A stretch of 64,000 nt of DNA from Dromiciops gliroides (Eukaryota > Chordata > Mammalia > Microbiotheria > Microbiotheriidae), in NCBI RefSeq assembly GCF_019393635.1, contig NC_057867.1:53195643-53259642 (forward strand), read 5' to 3'. The translations under genes were made by a program, and so were the position numbers. Shown piece after piece: positions 1 through 11,090 of this stretch (within the stretch, counting starts at the first letter, position 1; every line of letters begins with the position of its first letter). Below the pieces are notes generated by a model, which saw nothing but the letters and a program-made list of their open reading frames with translations, ran no database searches and had not been told where the DNA came from.

Positions 1-530
1 TTTCTCTTGGTTACTGAAACAATTTGTTGTTTATCATGGGAATTGTTACACACACTATATATCTTAGGATGACTGCATAGATTTTTTTCTTCTGTAGACA
101 ATCTCTGGATTTTTTTTCAATTGGCAATTTGTTTTCTATGTTCTGAAGTTCTACACAGTATGTCTGTATTTTTTCTTGCCTTACTGTATTGTTTATTGAC
201 TCATCAGGTTCTCCTGGGAGACCTTGGGTCCTTAGGTTGTCTCAATGCATCTTGTTTTTGTGATCATTAGGTTTTGCTTAGATACAGATCACATACCCTT
301 CTAACATGATTTCCTTTCACTTTGCTTCTTTCAGACTGTCCTTCACCTCTGTATACTTGTATTTCCAATCATTTATTCTTTCGTTTCCTTTGTCACCAGA
401 TTTGCCATGATACTTCACACCTTTCTTTCTGTCACTGTACTCTCATGAATTTGTTAATTGAACCATTTAGTAGCATCCTATTGCTACCAAGTTCTGCTCC
501 TCTGGATCAGTCTACATGGGAAGGTTATTG
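1..530. other. AT-rich non-coding sequence, no supported gene
   Basis: The stretch around 300-460 ('tttcagactgtccttcacctctgtatacttg') is weakly similar to 23.68-23.76 kb ('tttcagattgttcttgatttcagtatatttg'), suggesting a shared old retroelement, perhaps antisense L1. Short ORFs here look fortuitous. Confidence 0.4.
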
Positions 531-1140
531 AAACCCCAACCCTGGTCAAGAACCTATTGAGCTCAGACCAGGAGGGTAGTGATCAGACTTTCCCTGGATC
601 ACACCACTTTGGGAGCACTGAAAGTTTTCAGGTCCCCAGTTTGAGCTGTCCCAGAGATCCTGGAATAGCATAACATTCAATACCGCAAGAAAGCAGCTGA
701 AGGATCCAAGAGTACAAAAACAGCCTAAATGTGAAATCCAATGTAAAGAAGAAAGCTGGATGAATGAACAAACAAAAAAGAATCCAAATATAAAGATCTA
801 TTGTGATAATGGGAATAACCAAGGTAAAAAACTCAGAAAGAAAAAAAAATACTCTTCTGCATTTACAAGCAGAGCCTCAGAGAAAAACACAGCTTGGGCA
901 CAAGTTGAACTAGAATTCCTTGAGGAAGAAGTAAAAGATTATTAGGCACTATTTCATCCAATTATATATCAGCAAAACTGACAATCTAAATGAAATGGAT
1001 GAATATTTGGGAAAAAACATAAAGCACTCAGATTAACAGAAGAGGAAATAGAGGACTTCCATAACCCAGACCTATAAAAGGAAATTGAATAAGCTATAAA
1101 TTAATTTCCCCAAATCCTAAGAACCAGATCAGTCAATAAA
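530..1140 (+). mobile_element. decayed L1, ORF1 start joined to ORF2 fragment
   Basis: Positions 760-945 translate to an ORF1-like piece (SRASEKNTAWAQVELEFLEEE), comparable to the ORF1 copy at 3.7 kb. About 960-1140 reads as ORF2 ('aacagaagaggaaatagagg'). Most of ORF2 is missing. Confidence 0.65.
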
Positions 1141-1149
1141 CATTTATTT

Positions 1150-1345
1150 TTTAAAATAATAAACACTTTTATTCAAAGTCTTGGGTTCCAAATTCTATTT
1201 CTCCTTCCCTCCCTCCCTCCTCCATGAGATGGTAAGCAATCAGATATAGGTTATACATGTGCAACTATGTAAAACATTGTCATATTAGTAATTTTGTATA
1301 AGAAAACTTGAATAAAAGAAAATAAAATGAAAGAAAGTGAAAGCA
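1150..1345 (-). mobile_element. 5'-truncated L1 3' end
   Basis: Antisense L1 3' UTR: 'gttccaaattctatttctccttccctccc...aagcaatcagatataggttatacatgtgcaa', the same motif as at 1420, 14200 and 27100. Confidence 0.7.
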
Positions 1346-2628
1346 TGCTTTAGTATATTTTCGTTTAGAATTTTATTTTCCAAATTATATGTAAAAGCAA
1401 ATTTTTACATCAATTTTTAAAACCTTGTGTTCCAACTTCTCTTCCTCCCTCCCTTCCCATCCCCACCCCAAGAACTCAAGCAATTCAACATAAGTTATAC
1501 ATGAGGAGTCATGGAAAACATCTCTACATTAGCTACGTTGTGAGAGAAAACAGATAAAAACAAGCCTTCATATTAAGGAGTTGTCAAAAAAAAAATGTGT
1601 CTCAATCTGTTTTAAGATACCATCAGTTCTTTCTCTGTAGGTGTATTGTAATTTTCATAAGTCCTTCATAGTTATATTGGATCATTGCCTTGCTGAAAAT
1701 AACCACATGCTTCCCAGAAGATCATCTTACACTATTGCTGTTATTTTGTATACAGCATATTTCTCTCTGCCTCAGTTCATGTGGGTCTTTCCAGCTTTTT
1801 CTGATAACATCCTTTTCATCATAACTTTAATACAGTACCTTAAACTTGATAAAGAATTTTCTTCACAATAGCCCAGCAGAGTAGGTACCATATGTTTTGC
1901 CTTTGTAGTCAATCATCATAGCTATTTCCCTCCATCCTATTCCCTTCCAATGATATTTACTATATTTTCTATCTTATTTTGCCCTATTCCTCCTCAAAAG
2001 TGTTTTGCTATTGACTGCCCCCTCCCCCACTCTACCCTTCCTTCATTCACCCTTCCCTCCTTATCCTCTTCCCCTCCTACTTTTCTGTAAGGTTAAATAG
2101 ATTACTTCTCCCAATTGGGTGTGTATGTTATTCCCTCCTTGAGCCCACTCTGATGAGGTTAAGGTCTTTGAGCTAATTCTGTTTTCTTAAATTTTTCTTC
2201 CTCCCCCCCCTCCTCAACTCTCCCTATGAAATCAAGCAATTCATTATATGTCATACATGTACTGTTATGCAGAACATCTTCACCTTCCTTGAAAGTCTTT
2301 TGCTTTTTACAGCTCCCTCCCCCAAACTTCCCTTCCTTCCTTCCCCTCTTCTCCTACCCCTCCCCCTTTATCTCCTTCCCCACCCACTTTTCCACAGGGC
2401 AAAAATATATTACCATACCCACTTGACTATGTATGTTATTCCCTCTTTCAGCCAATTCTGATGATAGTAATATTCACTCACTGCCCTATTTCTTCCCCCT
2501 CTTCCCCCCTCCATAAGCTTTTTTCTTCTTTCCTTCATGTGGGCTACCTCTCCCCAGTATACCTCTCCCCTTTCCCCTCCCCCACTCTATTCCTCCTACC
2601 CCTCAACCCTATTTTAAAGATGTCATCA

Positions 2629-2712
2629 TGGATTATCTAGGTGGCACAGTGGACAGAGCACCAACCCTGGACCCAGGAGGCCCCAAGCCCAAATATGGCC
2701 CCAGACATAAGA
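2629..2712 (+). mobile_element. degenerate tRNA-SINE fragment
   Basis: 'atctaggtggcacagtggacagagcacc' followed by an altered second half ('aggccccaagcccaaatatggcc'). The 3' third is missing. Confidence 0.6.
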
Positions 2713-2923
2713 TACTCCACCCTGTTTGCCCCACAAAGAACAAGGATAAACAAAAAAGAATGCTTTACAGGCATCATCCCTTCATATTTAGTTCAGACCT
2801 GTGTCCTCTGTGTATTCCTTACTGAGAAAGTTCTTATGAGTTGGAAGTATTATCTTCTCATATAAGAATGTAAACAGTTTAACCTTTTAATGTCCCTCAT
2901 GGTTTCTTTTTCCTGTTTACTTT

Positions 2924-3898
2924 TTATGCTTCTCCAGGGTCTTGTATTTGAAAGTCGAATTTTCTAGTCAGTTCAGGTCTTTTCATCACAAATGCCTGAA
3001 AGCCCTCTTTTTCATTGAAGTCCCATTTTTCCTCTGAAAGAGTATACTCAGTTTTTCTGGGTACATGATTCTTGGCTGTAGTCCCAGTTCCTTTGCCCGC
3101 TGGAATATCATATTCCATGCCCTTCGGTCCTTTAATGTAGATGCTGCTAGATCTTTACTTATAAGAGTTCCACAGTATTTTAATTCCTTTTTTCTAGTTG
3201 CTTGTAATATTTTCTCCTTGACCTGGGAGCTCTGGAATTTGGCTATAATATTCCTGGAGGTTTTCCTTTTGGGATCTCTTTCAGGAGGTGATTGGTGGGT
3301 TCTTTCAATTTCTATTTTACCTTCTGCTTCTAGAATATCAGGGCAATTTCCCCTTACAATTTCTTGGAAGATGATGCTCTTATTTTGGTCCTGGTTTTCA
3401 GGTAGTCCAATGATTTTCAAATGATTTCTCCTGGATTTATTTTCCAGTTCAGCTGTTTTTCCAAGGAAATATTTCACATTGCCCTGTATTCTTTCATTCA
3501 ATTGGATTTGCTTTACTGTGTCTTGATTTCTCATAAGGTCACCAGCTTCCATTTGTTCAATCCTAATTCTTAGGCAATTATTTTCTTCAAACAGCTTTTT
3601 TATTTCCTTTTCCATTTGACTTTTCAAGCTATTGACTTTTTTTCTCATGACTTTCCTGCATCGCTCTCATTTCTTCTTCCATTCTTTCCTTCCTCTCTCT
3701 AAATCTTCCTTCTATTTCTCCTACTTTCTCTTCAAATTCCCTTTTGAGAGCTTCCATGGCCTGAGACCAGTTCATATTTTTCTTGGAAGCTTTAGATGTA
3801 AGGGCCCTGAGGTTGTTATCTTCTTCTGAGGCTGCACCTTGATCTTCCTTGTCACTGAAGAAACTTTCTATAATTCTAAACTTTCTTTGCTTGCTCAT
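2924..3898 (-). pseudogene. L1 ORF1p pseudogene
   Basis: The protein is the L1 RNA-binding chaperone. The N-terminus (MSKQRKFRIIESFFSDKEDQ) is followed by a charged coiled coil (about residues 60-140), an RRM start (NHLKIIGLPE) and the C-terminal domain (SRNIIAKFQSSQVKEKIL, RRAWNMIFQRAKELG, MYPEKLSILF). The frame is broken in a run of seven A on the coding strand (3643-3637) and again near 3040-3010, after which the tail (EGFQAFVMKRPELTRKFDFQ) continues in another frame. Few other defects, so fairly young but not coding. Confidence 0.85.
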
Positions 3899-4537
3899 CT
3901 TGCCCTCTTTTACTTGACTTTTAACTTCTCACTGGGGGGCTGTGCTTCTAGGCTACACTACTGTCCCCACCTTCAGAGGGTCCCAGGTGTTTTGGTTTGA
4001 GGGAGGGCAGGTTTTTCTCTTGTCTGGCCTGTTCTCTGGTCTGAAGATAACCTCAAGCCTACTTATTAAACAATCAACCAGCAAAGCTTTCTGTGGTGTA
4101 GTTTTTAGCTTTGACGAGTCTGCACCCCTCCCCCACCTGCGCCTCCTGCCACTCAGGATTTCTTCCCGGTTCCCTGCTGGGGAGGGACAGCTGAATTCCT
4201 TCCTAGGTCCTGCTGACACCCCTGCACTCCCCCCGCCCCGACCAGCCGTTCAGCCCTCTCATGCGACCGCAAGCTCAGTTCCAGAAGATGCTGGTGCTGC
4301 AGCTTATTTGGAGGCTTAGGGGTTAAGTTCCTCTGGTGTGGCATGCCTGGGGTCTCTGTTGATATGATTGTGGGGTTGGACTTTCCTGGTAGCTCAGCAT
4401 GGACCCCTTTAATCTGTCTATGGCTGGAAAATAATCTCAGCCCACATTTTTGTGGGGTTTTCTGCTCCAGGGGTTCTTTTATTGCTGTTTTGGGGGTAAT
4501 TGTATCAGGAGCTCTGTGCGTTTAATGTCTCTCCTCT

Positions 4538-4547
4538 GCCATCTTGG
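4538..4547 (-). promoter_or_regulatory. YY1-type site at L1 5' end
   Basis: The minus strand reads CCAAGATGGC about 13 bases inside the L1 5' end, the position where L1 promoters of other mammals carry a YY1 site that sets the start of transcription. Confidence 0.5.
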
Positions 4548-4567
4548 CTCTGTGCCCCCACTTCAGT

Positions 4568-4648
4568 CTTTTTTTTTTTTTTTTGGTGAGGCAATTGGGG
4601 TTAAGTGACTTGCCCAAGATCACACAGCTAGTTCACATAGCTGCCCCC
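4568..4648 (-). mobile_element. tRNA-SINE, internally deleted
   Basis: T run, then 'gtgaggcaattggggttaagtgacttgcccaagatcacacagctag', jumping straight to 'tagctgcccc'. The middle of the element is lost. Confidence 0.8.
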
Positions 4649-4649
4649 C

Positions 4650-5192
4650 CCAGTCTATTTTCAATCAATATTAGTTCTTTCTTTGGAGGTGGATAGCATG
4701 CTAGATAAAGCATGCTTTATCATTAGTCTTTTGGCATTGTCTTGTATCATTGTATTGCTGAGAAGAGTTAAGTCATTCACAGTTCTTCATCAAACAATAT
4801 TGCTGTCACTGTGCACAATATTCTCCTGGTTCTGCTCACTTCACTATATATTAGTTCATACAAGTTTTTCCAAGTCTTTTTGAAATCATCCTATTTGTCA
4901 TTTCTTATAGCACAATAATACTCCATCACAATCATTTACGACAAGCTTGTTTAGCCATTCCCCAGTTGATGGTTATTCCTTTGATTTCCAATTCTTAGCC
5001 ACTACAAAAAGAGCTGCTATAAATATTTTTGTACAAATAGGTCTTTTTCTCTTTTGTGGGATGTCTTTGGGATATAAACCTAGCAGTGATATTGCTGGAT
5101 CAAAGGGTATGCACAGTATGATAACCCTTTGGGTATAATTCCAAATTGCTCCCCAGAATGGTTGGATCAGTTCACAATTCCACCAAAAGTAG
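4650..5192 (-). mobile_element. L1 ORF2 C-terminal fragment
   Basis: Translating 5227-4973 on the minus strand gives WWNCELIQPFWGAIWNYTQ, IPFDPAISLLGLYPKD and KIFIAALFVVAKNWKS, the conserved cysteine-containing ORF2p C-terminus. It continues as decayed ORF2/3' UTR to about 4650. Confidence 0.88.
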
Positions 5193-5417
5193 ATTAGTGG
5201 TCCCAGTAATAAACATTTACTAGGCACCTACTATATGCACTAAGCACCTGCTGTATGTGCTAAGTTCCAGGGATACAAAAAGAAGCAAAAGACAGTCCCT
5301 GCTTTCAAGGAACTCATAATCTAGTGGGTGGGGGGAGACAAAAAGCAAACAAATACATACAAAACAAACTATAACCAGGATAAAAAAAGAGGGAAGGCAT
5401 TAGAATTAAGAAGGATT

Positions 5418-5568
5418 GGGGCAGCTAGGTGGCACAGTGGATGGAGCACCGACCCTGGATTCAGGAGTGCCTGGGTTCAGATCTGGCCTCAGACACTTGA
5501 CACTCACTGGCTGTGTGACCCTGGGCAGGTCACTTGACCCCCATTGTCCCGCAAAACCAAAAAAAAAA
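5418..5568 (+). mobile_element. tRNA-SINE
   Basis: Full-length plus-strand copy. Target duplication aaggattgg at 5411-5419 and 5569-5577. Confidence 0.92.
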
Positions 5569-5770
5569 AAGGATTGGCAAATTTCCCCATATAATGGGTT
5601 TAAATTGGGACTTAAAGGAATCCAGGGAAGCCAGTAGGTAGAGATAAAGGAGAACATTCTAGGAGTAGAGGACAAACAGTGAAAATGCCCAAAGTAAGGA
5701 AATGGAATGTCTTGTTTGAGGAAAAGCAAAGAGGTCAGTGTTCCTGGATCAAGAGTGTGTGTTGGGGGAG

Positions 5771-5917
5771 GGGTGCGGCTGGGTGGCACTGCAGTGGATA
5801 AAGCACAGGCCCTGGATTCAGGAGGACCTGAGTTCAAATCCAGAATCTGACACTTGACACTTACTAGCTGTGTGACCCTGGGCAAGTCACTTAACCCTTA
5901 CTACTCTGAAACAAAAA
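5771..5917 (+). mobile_element. tRNA-SINE
   Basis: Full length, slightly diverged start (ggtgcggctgggtggcactgcagtgg). Flanked by agagtgtgtg on the left and agagtatgtg on the right. Confidence 0.9.
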
Positions 5918-5928
5918 AGAGTATGTGA

Positions 5929-6083
5929 GGGGCAGCTAGGTGGCGCAGTGGATAGAGCACCGGCCCTGGAGTCAGGAGTACCTGAGTTCAAATCCGGCCT
6001 CAGACACTTAACACACACTTACTAGCTGTGTGACCCTGGGCAAGTCACTTAACCCCAATTGCCTCACTAAAAAAAAAAGAAAA
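5929..6083 (+). mobile_element. tRNA-SINE, second insertion at the same target
   Basis: Nearly consensus copy flanked by agagtatgtgagg on both sides (5918-5930 and 6087-6099). Confidence 0.92.
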
Positions 6084-7268
6084 AAAAGAGTATGTGAGGG
6101 GGAGTAAGGTCTCAAATGACTGGAAAGGTAGAAGGGGGCTAGGGTATGAATATCAAACAAATAATTTTGTATTTGATTCTGAAGGTGATAGGGAGCTACT
6201 GGTATTCCTTGAGTAGGGGGTAACATAGTCAAGCCTATGCAAATCTCTTTGGTGACTGAATGGAAAATGAACTGGAGTGGGGAGAGAGACTTGAGGCCCC
6301 ATCAACAAATTATTGTAATAATTCAGAAGTGAAATAAGGGCCTATACCAGAATGGTGGCAGTATTAGAAGAGAGAAGGGAATGTACTTGAGAGATGTTGC
6401 AAAGGAGACATCAACAGACTTTGGCAACAGATTGTATAAAGGGAGTGAAAGACAGTGAAGAGTTGAGGGTAACATCTAGGTTGTGAGCCCCAGGGATTAA
6501 GAGGATGGTAGTACTCTACATCGTAATAGGGAAGATAGGGAGGGGTTTTTTGGGAAATGAGTTCTGTTTTGGATGTGTTGAATTTAAGATGTCTCCTGGG
6601 CATCCAGTTTGATATGTTTGAAAAGGCACTTGGGGTTGGGAAACTGGAGGTCAGCAGAGAGGTTGTGGGTAGGATAGGTTGACTTGAGAATCATAATCTT
6701 AGAGATGACAATTGAATCCAGAGGAGGTGATGAAATCACCAAGTGAAGTTATACAGTGGTAGAAGAGAAGAGGGCTCAGGATGGAACCACAGGCTTTACC
6801 AGATGAATTTACAAGTGAATTCTAGAAAACATTTAAAGAACAATTAATTCCAATACAATATAAATAGTTGGGGAAAAGATGAAAATAAGGAGTCCTATCA
6901 AATTCCCCTGTTACAAATATAGTCCTAAACTAGGAAAAGTCAAAGCAGTGAAAGAAAACAATAGACCAATATCCCTAATGAATATTGATGCAAAAATTTT
7001 AAATAAAATATTAGTAAGTAAACGCCAGTAATATATCATAAGCATATAGAACATAAAGATCATATGCTATGATCAAACTTGATTCAGAACTGGAATGCAG
7101 GGTTTAATATTAATAAACTATAAAAATAATTGACCATATTAATGAAAAAAGAACAATAATTATAGGATTATATCAATAGATGCAGTCAAAAAGCTTTTGA
7201 CAAGACATGACATCCAATCCTATAAAAAACACTAGAATGCATAGGAATAAATGAACCTTTTTTAATAT

Positions 7269-7776
7269 TGTCACGGGGGAAACGGGTGGTATGGGGTCCG
7301 TAAGTATTCCTCTTTAAAGAATTACACCTCTTACACACAATCCAATTAGAATAAAATGGTCTTTTATTTGGGCACTTAGAGAAAGTGACCAAGAGGGAAG
7401 TCAAAGACTTTGCCTCAAGAGGAAAAAATAGCTTAGAGACAAGATTCTCTGAGACACCTTTCTGCTCCAACAGAAGAAGGGCAAAAGCTTTTATAGATGG
7501 TAGATGGGATGTCCACTTGACAATAGAAAGTTCCCTTTGGGAGTGGTGTGGGAGAAAGATTCCTGAGAGTCAGGGAGAATTTTCTTTTGGAATGATAGTC
7601 CTGACCTCTGGAGTTCTCTCTGTCTCCTACCTCAGGTAGTAGCCACTCCTAACTGACTTTCCTGCTATAGAATATAATCTCCCCTTACTTCTTAGGTATC
7701 GCTGTCCTGATAGCTAGTTGGCCAGTTTAAACTTTAAAAGTCCCTTAATTCTTCAATATGTCCCAACCCCATATCA
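7269..7776 (-). mobile_element. solo LTR of an endogenous retrovirus
   Basis: 508 bp bounded by TG...CA and by a 4-bp duplication atat (7265-7268, 7777-7780). It sits in L1 RT sequence that resumes directly after it. In minus orientation it has a TATA-type box CTATAAAAGC (around 7495-7490) and AATAAA 127 bases later (7368-7363), the order expected for U3 then R. No internal retroviral sequence remains. A 4-bp duplication fits ERV class I. Confidence 0.85.
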
Positions 7777-8000
7777 ATATGATAGCTATCTCTAATGGCA
7801 ATAAACTAGAGACCTTTCCAGCAAGATCATAGGTAAAACAAGAAGCCTATTATCACCATTACTTCTTTATAAAGTGCTAGAAATGCTAGCACTAGCAATA
7901 AGACAAGGAGAACAAACTGAAGGAATAAATAGAGGCCAAGAGGAGACAAAATTATCACCTCATACAAATGATATGATAGCTTACTTAAAGAATGCTTAGA

Positions 8001-8059
8001 AGTTGAGAACTATCTTTACATGTAATGGAAAAAATAAAATACCTCATACATTAAAAAAA
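8001..8059 (+). mobile_element. tiny 5'-truncated L1 3' end
   Basis: About 59 bp matching the L1 3' end ('gagaactatctttacatgtaatggaaaaaataaaat') with a poly(A) tail, between perfect 14-bp copies of aaagaatgcttaga (7987-8000, 8060-8073). Confidence 0.88.
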
Positions 8060-8537
8060 AAAGAATGCTTAGAGAGTCAAGTCAAAACGAGACTAAGTAA
8101 ACCAATCATAAACTTCAGCAAAGTCATAAGATATAACAATACACTCATATAAGTCATCAACACTTCCGTAAATTACCGAAAAAATCCAGCAGAAAGAAAT
8201 AGAGAAATTCCATTTAAAATTATTATAGGAAATATAAAATACTTGGGAGTCTACCTGCCAAGACACATGAAGGAGCTTTATGAATACAATTATAAAACAT
8301 TCTTTATACAAATAGAGATCTTAATAACTGGAAAATATTAATTGTCCATGGGTAATGTAGGCCAATATAATAAAATCAAATACTACTTTATTCAGTCCCA
8401 TCAAATCAAACTATCAAAATATTACTTTATAGTGCTAAAAAAACCAAAATTCATCTGAAACTTTAGCAAAGGGGTAATATAATGCACCTCAGATACAAAT
8501 GGTCCTTTTTTGTTTGCTGTTTTATGGAGTTTGTATT

Positions 8538-8590
8538 AGGTAATAATAATAACAACAACAAAAACAACAATAACAATAATAATAACTAGT
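8538..8590. repeat. AAT/AAC simple repeat
   Basis: Mixed 'aataataataacaacaacaa' tract. Confidence 0.9.
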
Positions 8591-8599
8591 AATCTTCTG

Positions 8600-11090
8600 G
8601 GTCACTTGATCAAGAAAATAGAGGGCTCGACACTTTCTCTGTTCTCTATGACCTCAAAACCTTCCCCAAACAGAAATGATATACCAAAGATAAAGCAACT
8701 TCAGCTGTCTCCAAGGTATATGAGAGCAGAAACACAAAAGATGAAAAAATTATGAACTGATGCATGCCTTGAGCTCACTCAGTGTCCTTCCCTCCACTGC
8801 CCACTATACTGCTGACAATAAGGCTGTACTAGGTGACCCAAAGACCTGATCCATGGAGTTGTAACAAAACAGCCCTATACCCTGGTCCCCTCAGTCTTTC
8901 CAGTGCCAGGCAGAATCTTGCTGCAGGAAATGGCCGTGCCACAAAAACATTCTGTGCTGCCATAGATTTTCGCAGGAGAGCAGAGGAATGGAGGGAGAGG
9001 GGCTTGAAATGGAGCTCAACACCAAACCCTGAAACCAACCCCACAGAGCCTCAGAGACCCAAACTACAGAAATCAACCCCCTAGCACCAGTGTGGCAGCT
9101 TTCAGAACTGCTGGTGTCGTGCCAGAAAAATGAGGAAGAAAAGGAATGGGATAGGGCATCTAGACAGGACACTGTGTATGTGTGTGTATGGTGGAAGGGG
9201 CTGGGGTGCTATGTGACATTACTAAGCCTGAAAGAAATAACCCAATATCCATTTGGGACCAGTTCTGATCAACCAAATGTCAAGTGGGCAGACCTAGGCT
9301 GCTGAATCATGAATTGTTCAGCCTGGAAGGAGGCTGAGATGCTTTGAGATCCAGACCCCAGGAGAACTAACATTAGAAGGGAGTCAGAAAGTGAGAAATA
9401 GGGGAAAGTAATGGAATAAAACCACTGAAAGTACCAAAGATTTCAGGAATAATAAATCTCAAAGACCTTAAACATAAACATATAAATAAATAGAAAAAAA
9501 CAACATTAACAGCAAAAGAAAATATGGCCATCAGACCTAGTAAATTAGTTCAGGCATCTGAATGAATACTGCAAAACAAAAGAAAATGATTAAGCACTTG
9601 ATGAGATGAAGGACTCTGTGGATCTTGAGAACATGGAACACAACACACTGTTTCTGAGAGGTTTAAAAGAGAAAAGAGAATTGGGAGAGCAGAATTTATG
9701 GCCTGAACAGCAAAAATAATCGGCAAAATAGAAAATCTGGAAGCTGTGATGGCAAGTCTCACTAAAGACACAAAAGAGAGAACAATGGATTTGGGATGCA
9801 AATACACAAAAGTGAAGGACGATCTAGAAGAAGAAAAGGAAAATAGAGTAACATTATATTCACCATTCAAGCAAAATATACTGATCATGAAGACAGGATG
9901 TATAAAGATAACAAAGATGATGTCATAAAAAAACTCAAACATGACCAGACAAAAGAACCTCAATGCTCTAATGCAAGAAATAATTCCAGATCTTTGGACC
10001 ATAGAAAAATAAAATATGAATCAAAAGAACTTGTAGATTATGTTCACAAAATTAACATGGAAGAACAAATATTAAAAATATCAAGAAAATTAATGATAAA
10101 ATGGGAAGGGTAGGAAACAATCTATATCAGATATGAAACTATACTACAAGTAGTAATCATGAAAATAATTTGGTACTGGTTAAAAAATAGAGAGGTTGAT
10201 CAGTGAAATAAATGAAGTACACAATGTCCAGATGCATAGAAGCTTAGCGTCTAATAGATCCAAGATCCCAGCTACTAGAACAAGAACTCACTATTTGACA
10301 AAAAATGTTGGGAAATGGAGAGAAGTCTGGCAGAGATCAGGAATAGACCAACATCTCACATTATATACGAAGACAAGCTCAAATGGGTATATGACAGATA
10401 TAAACAGAGACATCATAAACAAATTTGGGGAGAAAGGAAAAAATTATCTGTCAGATCTATGGATAAGAAGAGAGCTCATGACAAAATAAGACATATAATA
10501 CAATCTTTATTACATAATATTTAAATATTTAAGTTTTAAACCTAAATCTCAAATTTTATTTAATTTTATTTTCCTTTATTTAATTTATTTTTGATTTTCA
10601 TTTTAAAATTTAAATTAAATTTAAATGTTTAAATATGTATTATAAGATATTTAAACTTTTTTGCATAATCAAAACCAATTCAGCTAAACTTAGAAGAGAA
10701 GCAGATAAATAAGAAAATATCTTTGCAGCAAGTTCCGCTGATAAAGGTCTCATTTCTAAGATATATAGGAAATGAATTCAAATTTATAAGAAGAATGATT
10801 CTCAAATTGACAAATGGTCAAAAAGTATCAAAAAGTATTTTTCAGAGGAAAAAAATTCAAGCTATCCTTAACCATATGAAAAATTCTCTAAATCACTAAT
10901 CATAGGAGAAATGTAAATTAACAGAACCCAGCCTTACACTTATCAGATTGGCAAAGTTGACCAAAAAAAAGAAAAAGAAAATGACAAATATTAGAGGGGC
11001 TTGAGGAAAATAGATACATTAATGTACAATTGGTGAGGCCAAACTGGTCCAGTAATTCTGCAAATCGATTTAGAGCCAAGATCTAAAAGT
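8600..11090 (+). mobile_element. decayed L1: 5' UTR, ORF1 piece, then ORF2 C-terminal half
   Basis: 8.6-9.5 kb looks like 5' UTR. About 9.7-10.1 kb is ORF1-like ('gaaaatctggaagctgtgatggcaagtctcactaaag'). At about 10.1 kb it jumps to ORF2 C-terminal sequence: 'aatttggtactggttaaaaaatagagag', 'actcactatttgacaaaaaatgttgggaa', and 10.68-11.08 kb 'gataaaggtctcatttctaag'. EN and RT are missing. An AT island splits it at about 10.50-10.67 kb. Confidence 0.75.
10500..10670. repeat. AT-rich low-complexity island
   Basis: Over 85% A/T by eye, with self-complementary elements such as ttaaatatttaa and tttaaattaaatttaaa. It interrupts L1 ORF2 sequence. No target duplication was found. Confidence 0.7.

Larger units (their letters stand above)
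1362..4560 (-). mobile_element. L1 copy lacking most of ORF2 (HAL1-like)
   Basis: Read on the minus strand: 5' end at about 4560 with GGGGGCACAGAGCCAAGATGG, GC-rich 5' UTR to 3900, ORF1 (3898-2924), purine-rich linker (2600-1890; pyrimidine-rich on the plus strand), a short piece of ORF2 C-terminal sequence (1880-1600) and 3' UTR with 'gttatacatga' near 1500. EN and RT domains are absent. Half-L1 elements with this plan are known in mammals. A SINE fragment interrupts it at 2629-2712. Confidence 0.75.
5198..6800 (-). mobile_element. L2 LINE (RT C-terminal part and 3' end), split by three SINEs
   Basis: The 3' end lies left ('aataaacatttactaggcacc...gggatacaaaaagaagcaaaagacagtccctgc', 5205-5310). 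It continues at 5578-5765 and 6090-6800 ('gtatttgattctgaaggtgatagggagctactgg', 'gagttctgttttggatgtgttgaatttaagatgtc', 'agagatgacaattgaatcca'). Minus-strand translation of 6603-6364 (RRHLKFNTSKTELI) is the L2 RT thumb region. Many stops; dead. Confidence 0.88.
6810..8505 (+). mobile_element. decayed L1 ORF2 (RT region), interrupted
   Basis: Sense L1 RT sequence: 'agaaaacaatagaccaatatccctaatgaatattgatgc', 'ggaatgcagggttt', 'atagatgcagtcaaaaagcttttgacaa', resuming after the LTR with 'gcaagatcataggtaaaacaag'. Many stops. Continues to 'tgatcttaataactggaaaat'-like linker sequence. Confidence 0.85.

Noticed and set aside
3065..3424. 119-residue plus-strand ORF
   Set aside because: It is the antisense shadow of L1 ORF1.
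3902..4300. CpG island or cellular promoter
   Set aside because: The GC-rich stretch is the 5' UTR of the L1 copy.
5418..6083. tRNA genes
   Set aside because: The heads resemble tRNA promoters, but they are SINEs with poly(A) tails and target duplications.
9550..10002. 150-residue minus-strand ORF
   Set aside because: It lies antisense to an L1 ORF1 remnant, with no family resemblance.
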